64,000 nt of DNA from DASWOJ01 sp964250755 (GCA_964250755.1 CAXUHB010000008.1:1-64000), one strand, 5' to 3'; positions 8,585 through 16,992 are shown, counted from the stretch's first letter. A program made the numbers and translations. The notes: generated by a model from the sequence alone, not told the origin.

Positions 8585-9490
8585 ATGCGTCTGCTCGTGA
8601 TCTTGCTGCTACTCATGGGCTGTAATGCGGTCGCCCCAGCAGGATGCGAGTTAGGCAGCGGGTCTGCATCGCCCATCAGGATGATCGGGAACGTCCCGGT
8701 CGTCGTGGCATACGTAAATGGCCGACCCGCAGCGATGATTCTTGGCACTGGTCTTGATCTGACTACGCTCAGCAGGGAAGCAGCTACGCGGTTGGAGGTC
8801 GCATTCGACGCCGCGCCAACCGTAAAATTTACCGGTCTGGTCGGCTCTATCCCTCTCAGTCCAGTGACCCTCCCAAGGCTCACGCTGGGTGGACTACAGC
8901 TGCCCAACCGCCGGGCCGGCGTGGGAAAGGGCATACGTCAACCAATTGACGGCATACTGGGCTTCAATGTCCTGTCCGCCTTCGAGATCGACCTAGATAT
9001 CCCGAACCGGGTCGCAACCTTCTACCCCCTACGCAACTGCGCCGACCACACGCCACCAGACCGCGAGTCTTTCGTACGCCTGCCCACGTTCCGGCTCGGT
9101 AGCGGCCTGTACACGCAGGCCAAGCTGGACGGCAAGCCTGTGCCTGGCCTGCTGAACACCGGCGCATCCCGCACCACAGTTGGGCTGCAAGCCGCTGCCA
9201 AGACCAATGTTGACCTTGCCAGGCTGCGAAGCGGACCCAGTAGGACGGTCCAGGTCCTGGACGATGCGGACCTGACTGCATATCCGGCTCAGTTCCAGGA
9301 ACTACAGATCGGTACCGACATCGTGAGAGGTCCGACGCTCAACGTCAGTGACTTTGGACGCCGTAACAATATGCTGATCGTCGGCAATGACTACTTTGCG
9401 CGGCACCGGACATGGCTCGCCCTCGGCGGCAGCGCGATTTTCGTCTCCGAAGCTAGGCAGCAACAGACGCACCTCGGCGACAGACCCTAA
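8585..9490 (+). CDS. retropepsin-like lipoprotein that has lost both catalytic aspartates
   Basis: A 301-aa protein with two retropepsin-like (aspartyl protease) repeats, homologous along its length to the gene at 9672-10568. The N-terminus is a lipoprotein signal with lipobox LMGC, so it should be anchored in a membrane and face the periplasm. In an active family member each repeat carries D-T/S-G. Here the first motif reads ILGTGLDLTTLS and the second LLNTGASRTTVG, so both aspartates are replaced (Gly and Asn). The rest of each repeat is preserved, including the IDGILGFNVLSAF segment and the final IVGNDYF. It is therefore probably folded but proteolytically inactive. GC content is visibly lower than that of its neighbours. 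Confidence 0.8.
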   Translation: MRLLVILLLLMGCNAVAPAGCELGSGSASPIRMIGNVPVVVAYVNGRPAAMILGTGLDLTTLSREAATRLEVAFDAAPTVKFTGLVGSIPLSPVTLPRLTLGGLQLPNRRAGVGKGIRQPIDGILGFNVLSAFEIDLDIPNRVATFYPLRNCADHTPPDRESFVRLPTFRLGSGLYTQAKLDGKPVPGLLNTGASRTTVGLQAAAKTNVDLARLRSGPSRTVQVLDDADLTAYPAQFQELQIGTDIVRGPTLNVSDFGRRNNMLIVGNDYFARHRTWLALGGSAIFVSEARQQQTHLGDRP

Positions 9491-9671
9491 GCCGAGGGTC
9501 CAGCTACGTCCCGCGTCTTCTGACGTTGTCAGCCCACGCTCCACGTAGGCGCAGGGTTGCCACTCCGCGTGCCATTGCTGGCGTGGGCGCAGCATCCCGG
9601 TAGAGTGCATGTAACCCAGACATACCGCCGCAACGCTTCCCATAAGGCCGTCTCGGCATCATTCTCCGCTC

Positions 9672-10568
9672 ATGAGAGTCATGTTTCTCCTGCTGCTGCT
9701 GTCTGCCTGTGCTGGCGGCAACGAAGGTTGCGCGCTAGTGCCTGTAGGAACTCTTCAAGTGCAGTTGGTGGACGGTGTGCCAGTAGCCGTGGTCGGCATC
9801 AACGGCCGTCCCGCTGCCCTCCTTTTGGACATCGGCTCCGACATCACTCTTCTAAGCCGGTCTGCGGCGAGACGTCTGGGCGTGCCGTTCGACAAGAGGC
9901 TGACCGAGGAACTGGATGGCATCGGCGGCAAGGCCCGGAGCAGTTCGGCGGTGCTTGCCACTGTCCAGTTGGGCGACACGGAGCTTGCCGATGTGCCCGC
10001 AGTGGTGGGACGTGGTTTAGAACCGCCAATAGACGGGGTTCTTGGGATTGGAGCGCTGGCTGCCTTTGACCTCGACCTTGATGCCCCGAACGGCACGGTG
10101 TCGCTCTACCGCGCTCGTCCGCCCGCCTGCGCCGGGGCGCCGCCGCCCTGGACCGGACGACACGTGCGCCTTCAAGTCGAAAAGGAGGGGTCCGGCCACC
10201 TGTTCATTCCCGCCGTGTTGGATGGTGTCTCGGTGCGCGCCCTGCTGGACACCGGCGCTAGCCGCAGTACTGTAGGCCTGCCCGCCGCTGCCGCCACAGG
10301 CCTGACCGAGGCTCAGTTGCTCAGCCGCCCGGCCAGCGTCATCCAAAGCGTGGACGCCAAGGGCATCGTCGTCCGCCCCCGCCGCTTCCGCACCCTGGAG
10401 GTCGGCGGCGAGGTCACCGCCGATCCCCTACTGAACGTGGCCGACCTGCCGGCCCAGGCCGGAGACATGATCATTGGTAGCGATTATCTGGGCAGCCGCC
10501 GCATGTGGATAGCCCTTGGCAGCAGTACCGTGTTTGCCGCCACGCCGGATCAGCCCCGCCCGCGGTAG
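9672..10568 (+). CDS. retropepsin-like aspartyl protease lipoprotein, catalytic Asp residues intact
   Basis: A 298-aa paralogue of the preceding gene with the same layout. It has a lipoprotein signal (lipobox LSAC), a first protease repeat with LLDIGSDITLLS, a second with LLDTGASRSTVG, and the conserved IDGVLGIGALAAF and IIGSDYLG segments. Both catalytic aspartates are present, though the first motif has Ile instead of Thr/Ser after Asp (DIG). It probably acts as a periplasmic aspartyl protease; substrates are unknown. It lies 181 bp downstream of its paralogue on the same strand. Its last 19 bp overlap the 3' end of queF, which is transcribed towards it. Confidence 0.83.
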   Translation: MRVMFLLLLLSACAGGNEGCALVPVGTLQVQLVDGVPVAVVGINGRPAALLLDIGSDITLLSRSAARRLGVPFDKRLTEELDGIGGKARSSSAVLATVQLGDTELADVPAVVGRGLEPPIDGVLGIGALAAFDLDLDAPNGTVSLYRARPPACAGAPPPWTGRHVRLQVEKEGSGHLFIPAVLDGVSVRALLDTGASRSTVGLPAAAATGLTEAQLLSRPASVIQSVDAKGIVVRPRRFRTLEVGGEVTADPLLNVADLPAQAGDMIIGSDYLGSRRMWIALGSSTVFAATPDQPRPR

Positions 10569-11008
10569 GGTGCGACGCCCTGCTCGGGCACCCAAACCCC
10601 TGCAGGCGGCGCACCCGTCTGCCAGAACACGTCAATCGGGATGCCCCCACGGGGATACCAGTAGGCGCCAATCCGCAGCCACCGCGGCGTCAGCAGGTCA
10701 ACCAGCCGCTGCGCCACCTGCATCGTGCACGCCTCATGGAACGCCCCGTGGTTGCGGAAGCTGGCCAGGAACAGCTTGAGCGACTTGCTCTCCACGATCC
10801 ACTCGTCCGGCACGTAGTCCAGCACCAAGTGCGCGAAGTCCGGCTGGCCCGTCAACGGGCACAGCGACGTGAACTCCGGGCACGTGAACCGCACCAGGTA
10901 GTCCATTCCCGGCTGCGGGTTGCCGACCCGTTCCAGCACGGCGTCGTCCGGGTTGGCCGGGGCCTCGGTGGGCACGCCGAGCTGGGTGAGTACGCTGTAG
11001 TCGCTCAT
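10550..11008 (-). CDS. queF: NADPH-dependent 7-cyano-7-deazaguanine (preQ0) reductase
   Basis: Reduces the nitrile of preQ0 to the amine preQ1 with two NADPH. The 152-aa length places it in the single-domain YkvM type. The motif CPEFTSLCPLTGQPDFA at 43-59 contains the thioimide-forming Cys50 and the proton-donor Asp57. The ESKSLKLFL motif at 73-81 and FRNHGAFHE at 84-92 form the substrate- and NADPH-binding parts. It lies 30 bp downstream of tgt on the same strand, so tgt and queF are probably co-transcribed. The 3' end overlaps the convergent protease gene by 19 bp. Confidence 0.95.
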   Translation of the reverse strand: MSDYSVLTQLGVPTEAPANPDDAVLERVGNPQPGMDYLVRFTCPEFTSLCPLTGQPDFAHLVLDYVPDEWIVESKSLKLFLASFRNHGAFHEACTMQVAQRLVDLLTPRWLRIGAYWYPRGGIPIDVFWQTGAPPAGVWVPEQGVAPYRGRG

Positions 11009-11038
11009 GCCGAACCTTCGCTTATTCGGGGTCCTTGC

Positions 11039-12187
11039 TCATCCAAGGTCGCCGGCCGCCCACCCGGCGCGCACGGCGCCAACGTGCCCCGCCAGGCCGC
11101 CCGCCAGGATGGCCGCGCGCAGGCCGCGCATCAGGTCCTGGTAATATGTGACGTTGTGCTGCGTCAGCAGCATCGGCCCAAGGATTTCCTTCGCCCGGAA
11201 CAGGTGGTGCAGGTAGGCCCGGCTGTGCCGGGCGCAGGCGGTGCAGCCGCAGGCAGGGTCCACCGGCCCGTCATCGTCCGAGTGCCGTGCGTTCCGCATG
11301 TTCAGCACGCCCCGGCTCGTGAAGGCCCGCGCCGTCCGCCCGGCCCGGGTCGGCATCACGCAGTCGAACATGTCCACACCTCGCTGCACCGATGCCACCA
11401 GGTCATCCGGAGTGCCCACCCCCATCAGGTAGCGCGGACGGTCCGTCGGCAGCAGCGGCACCGTGGCGTCCAGCACGCCCAGCATCATCGGCTGCCCCTC
11501 CCCAACCGCAAGGCCGCCCACCGCATAACCCTCGAACCCGATGCCCTGCAACGCTTCCACCGACCGTGCCCTCAGGTCGGGAAACACGCCCCCCTGCACG
11601 ATGCCGAACTGCGCGTAACCCGGCCGCGCCACGAAGGCCGCCCGGCTGCGCGCCGCCCAGCGCATGGACAGCTCCATGCTGGCCCGCGCTTGCTCATGCG
11701 TGGCAGGGAAGGGGGTGCATTCATCCAGCACCATCGTGATGGTCGCATCGAGCTGGCGCTGGATGCCGGTCGCGCCCTCTGGCGTCAGCCGGTGCCCTGT
11801 CCCGTCCAGGTGGCTGCGGAACGTGACCCCGCCCTCGTCCATCTTCCGCAAGCCTGAAAGGGACATGACTTGGAACCCGCCGCTGTCCGTCAGGATAGGC
11901 CCGGGCCAGTCCATGAACCGGTGCAGCCCGCCCAGCCGCTCCACCCGGTCGGCACCGGGCCGCAGCATCAGGTGATACGTGTTCCCCAGCACGATTCCGG
12001 CCCCGGTGGCCCGTACCTGGTCCGCCGTCATCGCCTTGACGGTCCCGGCCGTCCCCACCGGCATGAACACCGGCGTCTCCACTGCCCCATGCGCCGTATG
12101 CAGCACCCCCGCCCGCGCCGTCCCGTCCGTGGCCACGGTCGTGTGCCCGAACGTCACGCCCGCCGCCGTCACGCCCGCCGCCGTCAC
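11039..12187 (-). CDS. tgt: tRNA-guanine transglycosylase
   Basis: Exchanges guanine-34 of GUN-anticodon tRNAs for preQ1. The product is 382 aa from a GTG that overlaps the queA stop by four bases (GTGA). The catalytic Asp of LTDSGGFQV is at about 101 and the nucleophilic Asp of MFDCVMPTR at about 275. The structural zinc site CGCTAC followed by His lies at about 313-318 and beyond. Directly at the start the 15-bp unit GTGACGGCGGCGGGC occurs twice before a third GTGACG, giving three in-frame GTG candidates (12187, 12172, 12157). Homologues start near FGHTTVATDG, so any of the three would give a functional enzyme. The overlap favours the first. Confidence 0.95.
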   Translation of the reverse strand: MTAAGVTAAGVTFGHTTVATDGTARAGVLHTAHGAVETPVFMPVGTAGTVKAMTADQVRATGAGIVLGNTYHLMLRPGADRVERLGGLHRFMDWPGPILTDSGGFQVMSLSGLRKMDEGGVTFRSHLDGTGHRLTPEGATGIQRQLDATITMVLDECTPFPATHEQARASMELSMRWAARSRAAFVARPGYAQFGIVQGGVFPDLRARSVEALQGIGFEGYAVGGLAVGEGQPMMLGVLDATVPLLPTDRPRYLMGVGTPDDLVASVQRGVDMFDCVMPTRAGRTARAFTSRGVLNMRNARHSDDDGPVDPACGCTACARHSRAYLHHLFRAKEILGPMLLTQHNVTYYQDLMRGLRAAILAGGLAGHVGAVRAGWAAGDLG

Positions 12188-13206
12188 GCCCGCTCCAGCA
12201 AGGACGAGTCCCCATAGGAGTAGAACCGATACCTCGCCGCGATGGCGTAGGCATAAGCCGCCTGCATCCGCGCCTGCCCGGCAAACGCGCACACCAGCAT
12301 GAACAAGGTGCTGCGCGGCAGGTGGAAGTTCGTCATCAGCGCATCCACCACCCGGAACCGGAACCCCGGCGTGATGAACAGGCTGGTGTCCCCCCGAAAC
12401 GCCCGCACCCTCCCATCCCTGCCCACCGCAGACTCCAGCAGCCGCAGCGTGGTCGTCCCCACCGCCACCACCCGCCGCGCTGCGTTGATCCGGTCCGCAG
12501 CCTCCTGCGTCACCTCCCCGCGCTCCGGATGCATCCGGTGCTCCGACACCTCATCCGTGCGGACCGGCAGGAATGTTCCCGCGCCGACATGCAGGGTCAC
12601 CAGCACGCGCGGCACGCCCGCAGCCTCCAGCGCCGCCAGCAGGGCAGGGGTGAAGTGCAGCCCGGCCGTCGGTGCCGCCACCGCGCCGGGTCGGTCGGCG
12701 AACACCGTCTGGTAGTCCTCCGCATCCCGCACAGTCGGCCCATCCGGACGATGGATGTAGGGCGGCAGCGCCAGCGCCCCGGCCCGGCGCAGGGCATCCG
12801 CAAACGCCGCATCCGCCTGGTTGAACCGAAGTGTCACCCCGCCGTCCGCATCCCGTGCGACCACCTCCGCTGCCAGGTCCCCCGCCTTGTCGAAGGCCAA
12901 GGTATCCCCCGCCCGCAGCCGCCGAGCGTTCCGCGCCAGCGCGTGCCAAGTTCCATCCGCCCCAGGCTGGTCCAGCGTCAGCCCAATCCGCGCATCGTCC
13001 CGCCGCGCCGCCAACTGCGCCGGTATGACCCGCGTGTCGTTGGCCACCAGCACGTCCCCCGGCCGCAGCAGGCCCGGCAGGTCGCGCACGATCCGGTCCT
13101 GCAGCGTCTCCCCCACCACGAGCAGCCGCGCGGTGTCCCGCGGTCGGGCCGGAGCGTGGGCGATGCAGCCCGGCGGCAGCTCGAAGTCGAACTCGGACAG
13201 CCGCAT
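12184..13206 (-). CDS. queA: S-adenosylmethionine:tRNA ribosyltransferase-isomerase
   Basis: Transfers and isomerises the ribosyl group of AdoMet onto preQ1-34 of tRNA, giving epoxyqueuosine. It is 340 aa, the normal length. The start MRLSEFDFELP and the following IAHAPARPRD are typical of the family. PTAGLHFTPALL, THE-like LHVGAGTFLPV and the C-terminal FHLPRSTLFMLV and YRFYSYGDSSLL segments are all conserved QueA signatures. It starts two bases after the stop of the Uma2 gene and overlaps tgt by four bases, so Uma2-queA-tgt-queF form one transcription unit. Confidence 0.96.
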   Translation of the reverse strand: MRLSEFDFELPPGCIAHAPARPRDTARLLVVGETLQDRIVRDLPGLLRPGDVLVANDTRVIPAQLAARRDDARIGLTLDQPGADGTWHALARNARRLRAGDTLAFDKAGDLAAEVVARDADGGVTLRFNQADAAFADALRRAGALALPPYIHRPDGPTVRDAEDYQTVFADRPGAVAAPTAGLHFTPALLAALEAAGVPRVLVTLHVGAGTFLPVRTDEVSEHRMHPERGEVTQEAADRINAARRVVAVGTTTLRLLESAVGRDGRVRAFRGDTSLFITPGFRFRVVDALMTNFHLPRSTLFMLVCAFAGQARMQAAYAYAIAARYRFYSYGDSSLLERA

Positions 13207-13207
13207 G

Positions 13208-13804
13208 TCAGGCCTCGGCGGGCGCGTCGTCCCCGGCGAACGCCACCCCCGCGTAGATCTCGTCCACCGGCACCGCGATGCCAAGCTCCGGCAATTCCAG
13301 GACATCGCCGCCGCCAAGCGGCAGCGTGCCCCACTCGGCGACGCCATCCGCCCGGTGCAGGACTGTCAGCACGGGCGCAGCCTGCTCCAGCATGACATAG
13401 CGGCGGAGGGACGGAACGGCCGCATACTCCCGCACCTTGTCCACCCGGTCCGTCCGCACCGAGCCGGGGCTGATGACCTCGCACGCGACCACCGTGCCCA
13501 GGACGAGCTTGGTGGCCGAAGGCGATGGCGTCCGCGTCACCTGCACGTCGGGGTAGCGTACCTTGTTGCCCACGGTGCCCAGGCCGGCATCCACCAGAAC
13601 CTTCCACCCCGTGCCGTCCAAGCGCTTCAGCAGCGCGAAGACCAAGCGGGCAACGATCTCGCAGTGGATGGGTGATCCGCCGGTCATCGGAACAGGCCGG
13701 ACGCCATCGAACTCCCACTTCGCATCAAGGTGCCCGTCCCAGTCCAGGAACTGCTCCTGGGTCATCGTGGGCAAGGGCAGGGCAGGGTGCAGCACGACGT
13801 TCAT
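13208..13804 (-). CDS. Uma2 family (DUF820) nuclease-like protein
   Basis: A 198-aa protein of the Uma2 family, which has a restriction-endonuclease-like fold. Visible family features are the N-terminal TMTQEQFLDWDG segment, a Glu in KWEFDGV (about residue 31), the RYPDVQVTR segment with the putative metal-binding Asp (about 87), and VACEVISPGS with Glu about 110 followed by DRVDKVREYA. These match the family's E..D..ExK-like pattern, with K replaced by V-I-S. No activity is established for most members. It sits directly upstream of queA with only one spacer base, although it has no known role in tRNA modification. Uma2 genes are often mobile, so insertion into the operon is a reasonable inference. 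Confidence 0.8.
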   Translation of the reverse strand: MNVVLHPALPLPTMTQEQFLDWDGHLDAKWEFDGVRPVPMTGGSPIHCEIVARLVFALLKRLDGTGWKVLVDAGLGTVGNKVRYPDVQVTRTPSPSATKLVLGTVVACEVISPGSVRTDRVDKVREYAAVPSLRRYVMLEQAAPVLTVLHRADGVAEWGTLPLGGGDVLELPELGIAVPVDEIYAGVAFAGDDAPAEA

Positions 13805-13822
13805 GGGCCGACCTTACCACAT

Positions 13823-14377
13823 CTAGGCCGGCGTCGGCGCCACCCGCCGCAGCAGCCGGATCAACGGCACGCTCAGCAGCACCGCCCACGCCTTGCCCAC
13901 CACCTGACCCGGCAGGAATTGCAGGCTGCCGAATGCCAGTAGCAGGAACACCAGGCTGTCCACCACCAGCCCCGCCGCGGAACTCGCCACCACCGCCCGC
14001 ACGAGCCCCCGCCGCTGCAGCGGAGTATAAACGGCGAAATCCGCCAACTCGCTCAGCAGGAACGCCGCCCCGGATGCCAGCACAAGGAATGCCGGCGCAA
14101 TCGCCACCGACAGCGCCGTCCCCGCGGCAATGGCCATCACGCCCCAGGCCGTGCCCAAGTATCGCTGCACCACATCCCGCAGCACCAGCGCGGCACCCAC
14201 CGTCAGCACGCCTGACGGCGCCATCAGCCCCGGCGCCACTGGCACCAGGCACGGCCCCTCCGGCGGGCACACCGTCCCGACATGCTGGATCATCCAGTTG
14301 GCCAGCGGCACGCACAACAGGAACGCCGCTAGCGCCGCCCAGCCGATGGCCCGCCCGTTGGGTAATGCAGCCGTCAC
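13823..14377 (-). CDS. yhhQ: VUT family queuosine precursor transporter (YhhQ type)
   Basis: An inner-membrane protein of about 184 aa with five or six hydrophobic segments. It matches the VUT/YhhQ (DUF165) family, members of which import preQ0 and preQ1. Typical features are the N-terminal helix ending in CVPLANWMIQHVG, the RDVVQRYLG segment after the second helix, FLLSELADFAVYTPL, and the VDSLVFLLLAF segment near the end. The start is a GTG (14377, with another at 14386), shortly after the stop of the VOC gene at 14389. The transporter, QueF, Tgt, QueA and QueG together cover uptake and all later steps to queuosine. Confidence 0.88.
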   Translation of the reverse strand: MTAALPNGRAIGWAALAAFLLCVPLANWMIQHVGTVCPPEGPCLVPVAPGLMAPSGVLTVGAALVLRDVVQRYLGTAWGVMAIAAGTALSVAIAPAFLVLASGAAFLLSELADFAVYTPLQRRGLVRAVVASSAAGLVVDSLVFLLLAFGSLQFLPGQVVGKAWAVLLSVPLIRLLRRVAPTPA

Positions 14378-14388
14378 CGGTCCCACCT

Positions 14389-14790
14389 CTAGCGGTCCAG
14401 GTAGGACGAAATCTCGATCAGGTTCCCGTCGGGATCCCGGCAATAGACCGACTGGATCGTCCCCAGCGCTCCCTCCTTCGCCACCGGCCCGGCCTCGATG
14501 GCAATGCCGCAATCATGCAGGTGCTCCACCACGTCCTCCGGTCCCACCGCGGTCACGAAGCACAGGTCCGCCGCTCCCGGCCCGCTGTTGACGCCTGTGA
14601 ACCAGCTGCGCCGATCCGCGTCATGCGGACGCAGGTTGATCTTCTGGCCGCCAAACTTCAGCGCCGTCCGGTTGTCCGGCCCGAACTCCTCCCGCTCCAT
14701 TCCCAGCACGCGCTGATACCAGGACGCTGCCAGCTCCACGTCCGACGTGTTGATGACCAGATGGTCCAACCGGTCCACGGTGAACCGCAT
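14389..14790 (-). CDS. VOC (glyoxalase/bleomycin resistance) family protein
   Basis: A 133-aa single vicinal-oxygen-chelate domain protein. The first beta-alpha module begins DRLDHLVINTSDVELAASWY and the second ends with VYCRDPDGNLIEISSY, which carries the usual metal-binding Glu. The early His (HLVI) is the other conserved ligand. The best match is the 'VOC family virulence protein' subgroup, whose substrate is unknown. The ATG overlaps the last base of the fumA stop codon, and the gene ends 11 bp before the YhhQ-type transporter start, so it is an internal gene of the operon. Confidence 0.88.
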   Translation of the reverse strand: MRFTVDRLDHLVINTSDVELAASWYQRVLGMEREEFGPDNRTALKFGGQKINLRPHDADRRSWFTGVNSGPGAADLCFVTAVGPEDVVEHLHDCGIAIEAGPVAKEGALGTIQSVYCRDPDGNLIEISSYLDR

Positions 14791-16448
14791 CACTCCATCC
14801 CGTCGTAGAAGTCGTTGCCCTTGTCATCAATCACGATGAAGGCCGGGAAATCCTCGACCTCGATCCGCCAGACCGCCTCCATGCCCAACTCCTCGTATTC
14901 CAAGACCTCCACCTTGCGGATGCAGTCCTGCGCCAGCCGCGCCGCCGGGCCGCCCACGCTGCCCAGGTAGAACCCGCCATACGCCTTGCAGGCGTCCCGC
15001 ACGGCGCGGGACCGGTTGCCCTTCGCCAGCATGACGAAGCTACCCCCCGCGCGCTGGAACTCCGCCACGTAGCTGTCCATCCGTCCCGCCGTCGTCGGCC
15101 CGAAGCTTCCTGTCGCATACCCCGCCGGCGTCTTCGCCGGCCCGGCGTAATAAACCGGATGATCCTTCATATACCCCGGCAACCCCTCCCCACGATCCAG
15201 CCGCTCCTTCAGCTTCGCGTGCGCGATGTCCCGCGCGACCACCACGGTGCCGCTCAAGGACAGCCGGGTCTTGACGGGATACCCCGACAACTGCCGCCTT
15301 ATGGCGTCCATCGGCTGGTGCAGGTCCACCCGCACCGCCTCCTCGCCCAACGTATCCTCCGTCGCCTCGGGCAGGAAGCGCGCAGGATCGGTCTCCAACT
15401 GCTCCAGGAACACCCCCTCCGGCGTGATCTTGGCCTGGATTTGCCGGTCCGCGCTGCACGACACGCCGATTCCGATGGGCAGGCTGGCCCCATGCCGCGG
15501 CAGCCGGATCACCCGCACGTCGTGGCAGAAGTACTTGCCCCCGAACTGCGCGCCGATTCCGTTGGCCCGCGTCAACTCCAGCACCTTCTGCTCCAGCTCC
15601 AGGTCCCGGAACGCATGTCCGGCCCGGCTCCCGCTTGTCGGCAGCGCGTCCAAATACCGCGTGGACGCCAGCTTCACCGTCTTCAGGCACAACTCCGCCG
15701 AGGTGCCGCCAATCACGATGGCCAGGTGATACGGCGGACACGCCGAGGTCCCCAACGTCTTGATCTTCGTTGAAAGATAGGCCACCAGCTTCTCCGGGTT
15801 CAGCACCGCCCGGGTTTCCTGGAACAGGAACGTCTTGTTCGCCGACCCCCCGCCCTTGGCCACGAACTGCAGGAACATCTCGTCCGCGTGGTGCCCGCCC
15901 GACGCCGCCATGATGTCGAACTGCACGGGCAGGTTGTTTCCGGTGTTCACCTCGTCATACATCGTCAGCGGCGCCATTTGCGAGTAGCGTAGGTTGGTCT
16001 CCGTGTAGGTCCGCGCGATCCCCCAGGACAGCGCCTCCTCCTCGTCGCCCTCCACCCAGACCCGTTGCCCCTTCTTGCCGAACACCAGCGCCGTCCCGGT
16101 GTCCTGGCACATCGGCAGCACCCCACCCGCCGAGATGCTGGCATTCTTCAGAAGGTCCAGCGCCACGAACCGGTCGTTCGCCGACGCCTCTGGGTCGTCC
16201 AGTATCCGCCGCAACTGCGCCAGGTGACCCGGCCGCAGCAGGTGCGACACGTCCTTGTAAGCCTGGAACGCCAGCTCGCTCAGCGCGTCCGGCTTGATCC
16301 GCAGCACCGTCTGCCCGTCGCACGACGCGGTGCTGACGCCCCCGATGTCCAACTTCCGCCACGGCGTCTGGCTCGGTCCGAGCGGGAACATCGGGGAGTA
16401 CAGGAAGGTGGCCGGGCGCGTCTGCGCTGGCGTCACGGGTGCATTCAT
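14790..16448 (-). CDS. fumA: fumarate hydratase, class I ([4Fe-4S])
   Basis: An oxygen-sensitive iron-sulfur fumarase, 552 aa, with the N-terminal alpha and C-terminal beta domains of the class fused in one chain. Cluster cysteines are in MCQDTG (Cys114), SACPPYHLA and GVSCSADRQ. The C-terminal half has GTVVVARDIAHAK, GPTTAGRMDSY and the GGSFVMLAKGN segment that forms the swivelling beta domain. It starts the minus-strand unit that continues into VOC and the queuosine transporter. The sspB stop lies 16 bp upstream of its ATG, so sspB may be the first gene of the unit. The class II enzyme at 6105 gives the cell an iron-independent back-up. Confidence 0.97.
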   Translation of the reverse strand: MNAPVTPAQTRPATFLYSPMFPLGPSQTPWRKLDIGGVSTASCDGQTVLRIKPDALSELAFQAYKDVSHLLRPGHLAQLRRILDDPEASANDRFVALDLLKNASISAGGVLPMCQDTGTALVFGKKGQRVWVEGDEEEALSWGIARTYTETNLRYSQMAPLTMYDEVNTGNNLPVQFDIMAASGGHHADEMFLQFVAKGGGSANKTFLFQETRAVLNPEKLVAYLSTKIKTLGTSACPPYHLAIVIGGTSAELCLKTVKLASTRYLDALPTSGSRAGHAFRDLELEQKVLELTRANGIGAQFGGKYFCHDVRVIRLPRHGASLPIGIGVSCSADRQIQAKITPEGVFLEQLETDPARFLPEATEDTLGEEAVRVDLHQPMDAIRRQLSGYPVKTRLSLSGTVVVARDIAHAKLKERLDRGEGLPGYMKDHPVYYAGPAKTPAGYATGSFGPTTAGRMDSYVAEFQRAGGSFVMLAKGNRSRAVRDACKAYGGFYLGSVGGPAARLAQDCIRKVEVLEYEELGMEAVWRIEVEDFPAFIVIDDKGNDFYDGME

Positions 16449-16464
16449 CGCATTGGTCCTGGGA

Positions 16465-16992
16465 TCAGTCCTTGGGGGGCGGGCGCCGGCGGAAAGCGTC
16501 CAGACTCACGACCTGCGGCTTCTCCGCCGGCCCGTCCGCAGGCGGCTCCGGCGCCGCCGGGGCAGGGGGCGCCTCGCTCTCGTCGTTCGCGGCCTCGTCC
16601 CCCGGCGGGCGGAACCGCAGGCCGAACTGCACATGCGGGTCCGCGAACGCCGTCACCGCCTCAAACGGGATCACCAGCGTCGTCGGGATGTTGCCGAACG
16701 ACAGGCCTACGCTGAACCACCCCTCGCCCTCGTCAACCTGCAGATCCCAGAACTGGTGCTGCAGCACGATGGTCATCTCGTGCGGATACTGCGCCGTCAG
16801 CCGGGCCGGGATGGTGACGCCGGGCCGGTTGGTGCGGAAGCTGATATAGAAATGGTGATCGCCCGGCATCCCTTGCGCGCCGACATGCGCCAGCGCCCGC
16901 ACGACGACGTGGCGCAGCGCCTCCTCCGTCCAGGCGTCATAGGGCAGCAGGCTGTCGGGGCGCCCGGCGGGGCCGTCGTCGTTATCTTCCAT
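16465..16992 (-). CDS. sspB: SspB, ClpXP adaptor for ssrA-tagged proteins
   Basis: A 175-aa alphaproteobacterial SspB. Residues 10-125 form the tag-binding domain (LPYDAWTEEALRHVVVRAL, then GDHHFYISFRTNRPGV, QHQFWDLQV, FSVGLSFGNIPTTLVIPF and VQFGLRF). A Pro/Glu/Ala-rich linker follows, and the protein ends in a short basic C-terminal peptide (VVSLDAFRR) of the kind that docks onto ClpX. It hands ribosome-rescued, tmRNA-tagged proteins to ClpXP. The tmRNA gene itself lies only about 1.7 kb away (18672-18965). I chose the ATG at 16992, which starts the conserved acidic leader MEDNDD. Confidence 0.9.
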   Translation of the reverse strand: MEDNDDGPAGRPDSLLPYDAWTEEALRHVVVRALAHVGAQGMPGDHHFYISFRTNRPGVTIPARLTAQYPHEMTIVLQHQFWDLQVDEGEGWFSVGLSFGNIPTTLVIPFEAVTAFADPHVQFGLRFRPPGDEAANDESEAPPAPAAPEPPADGPAEKPQVVSLDAFRRRPPPKD

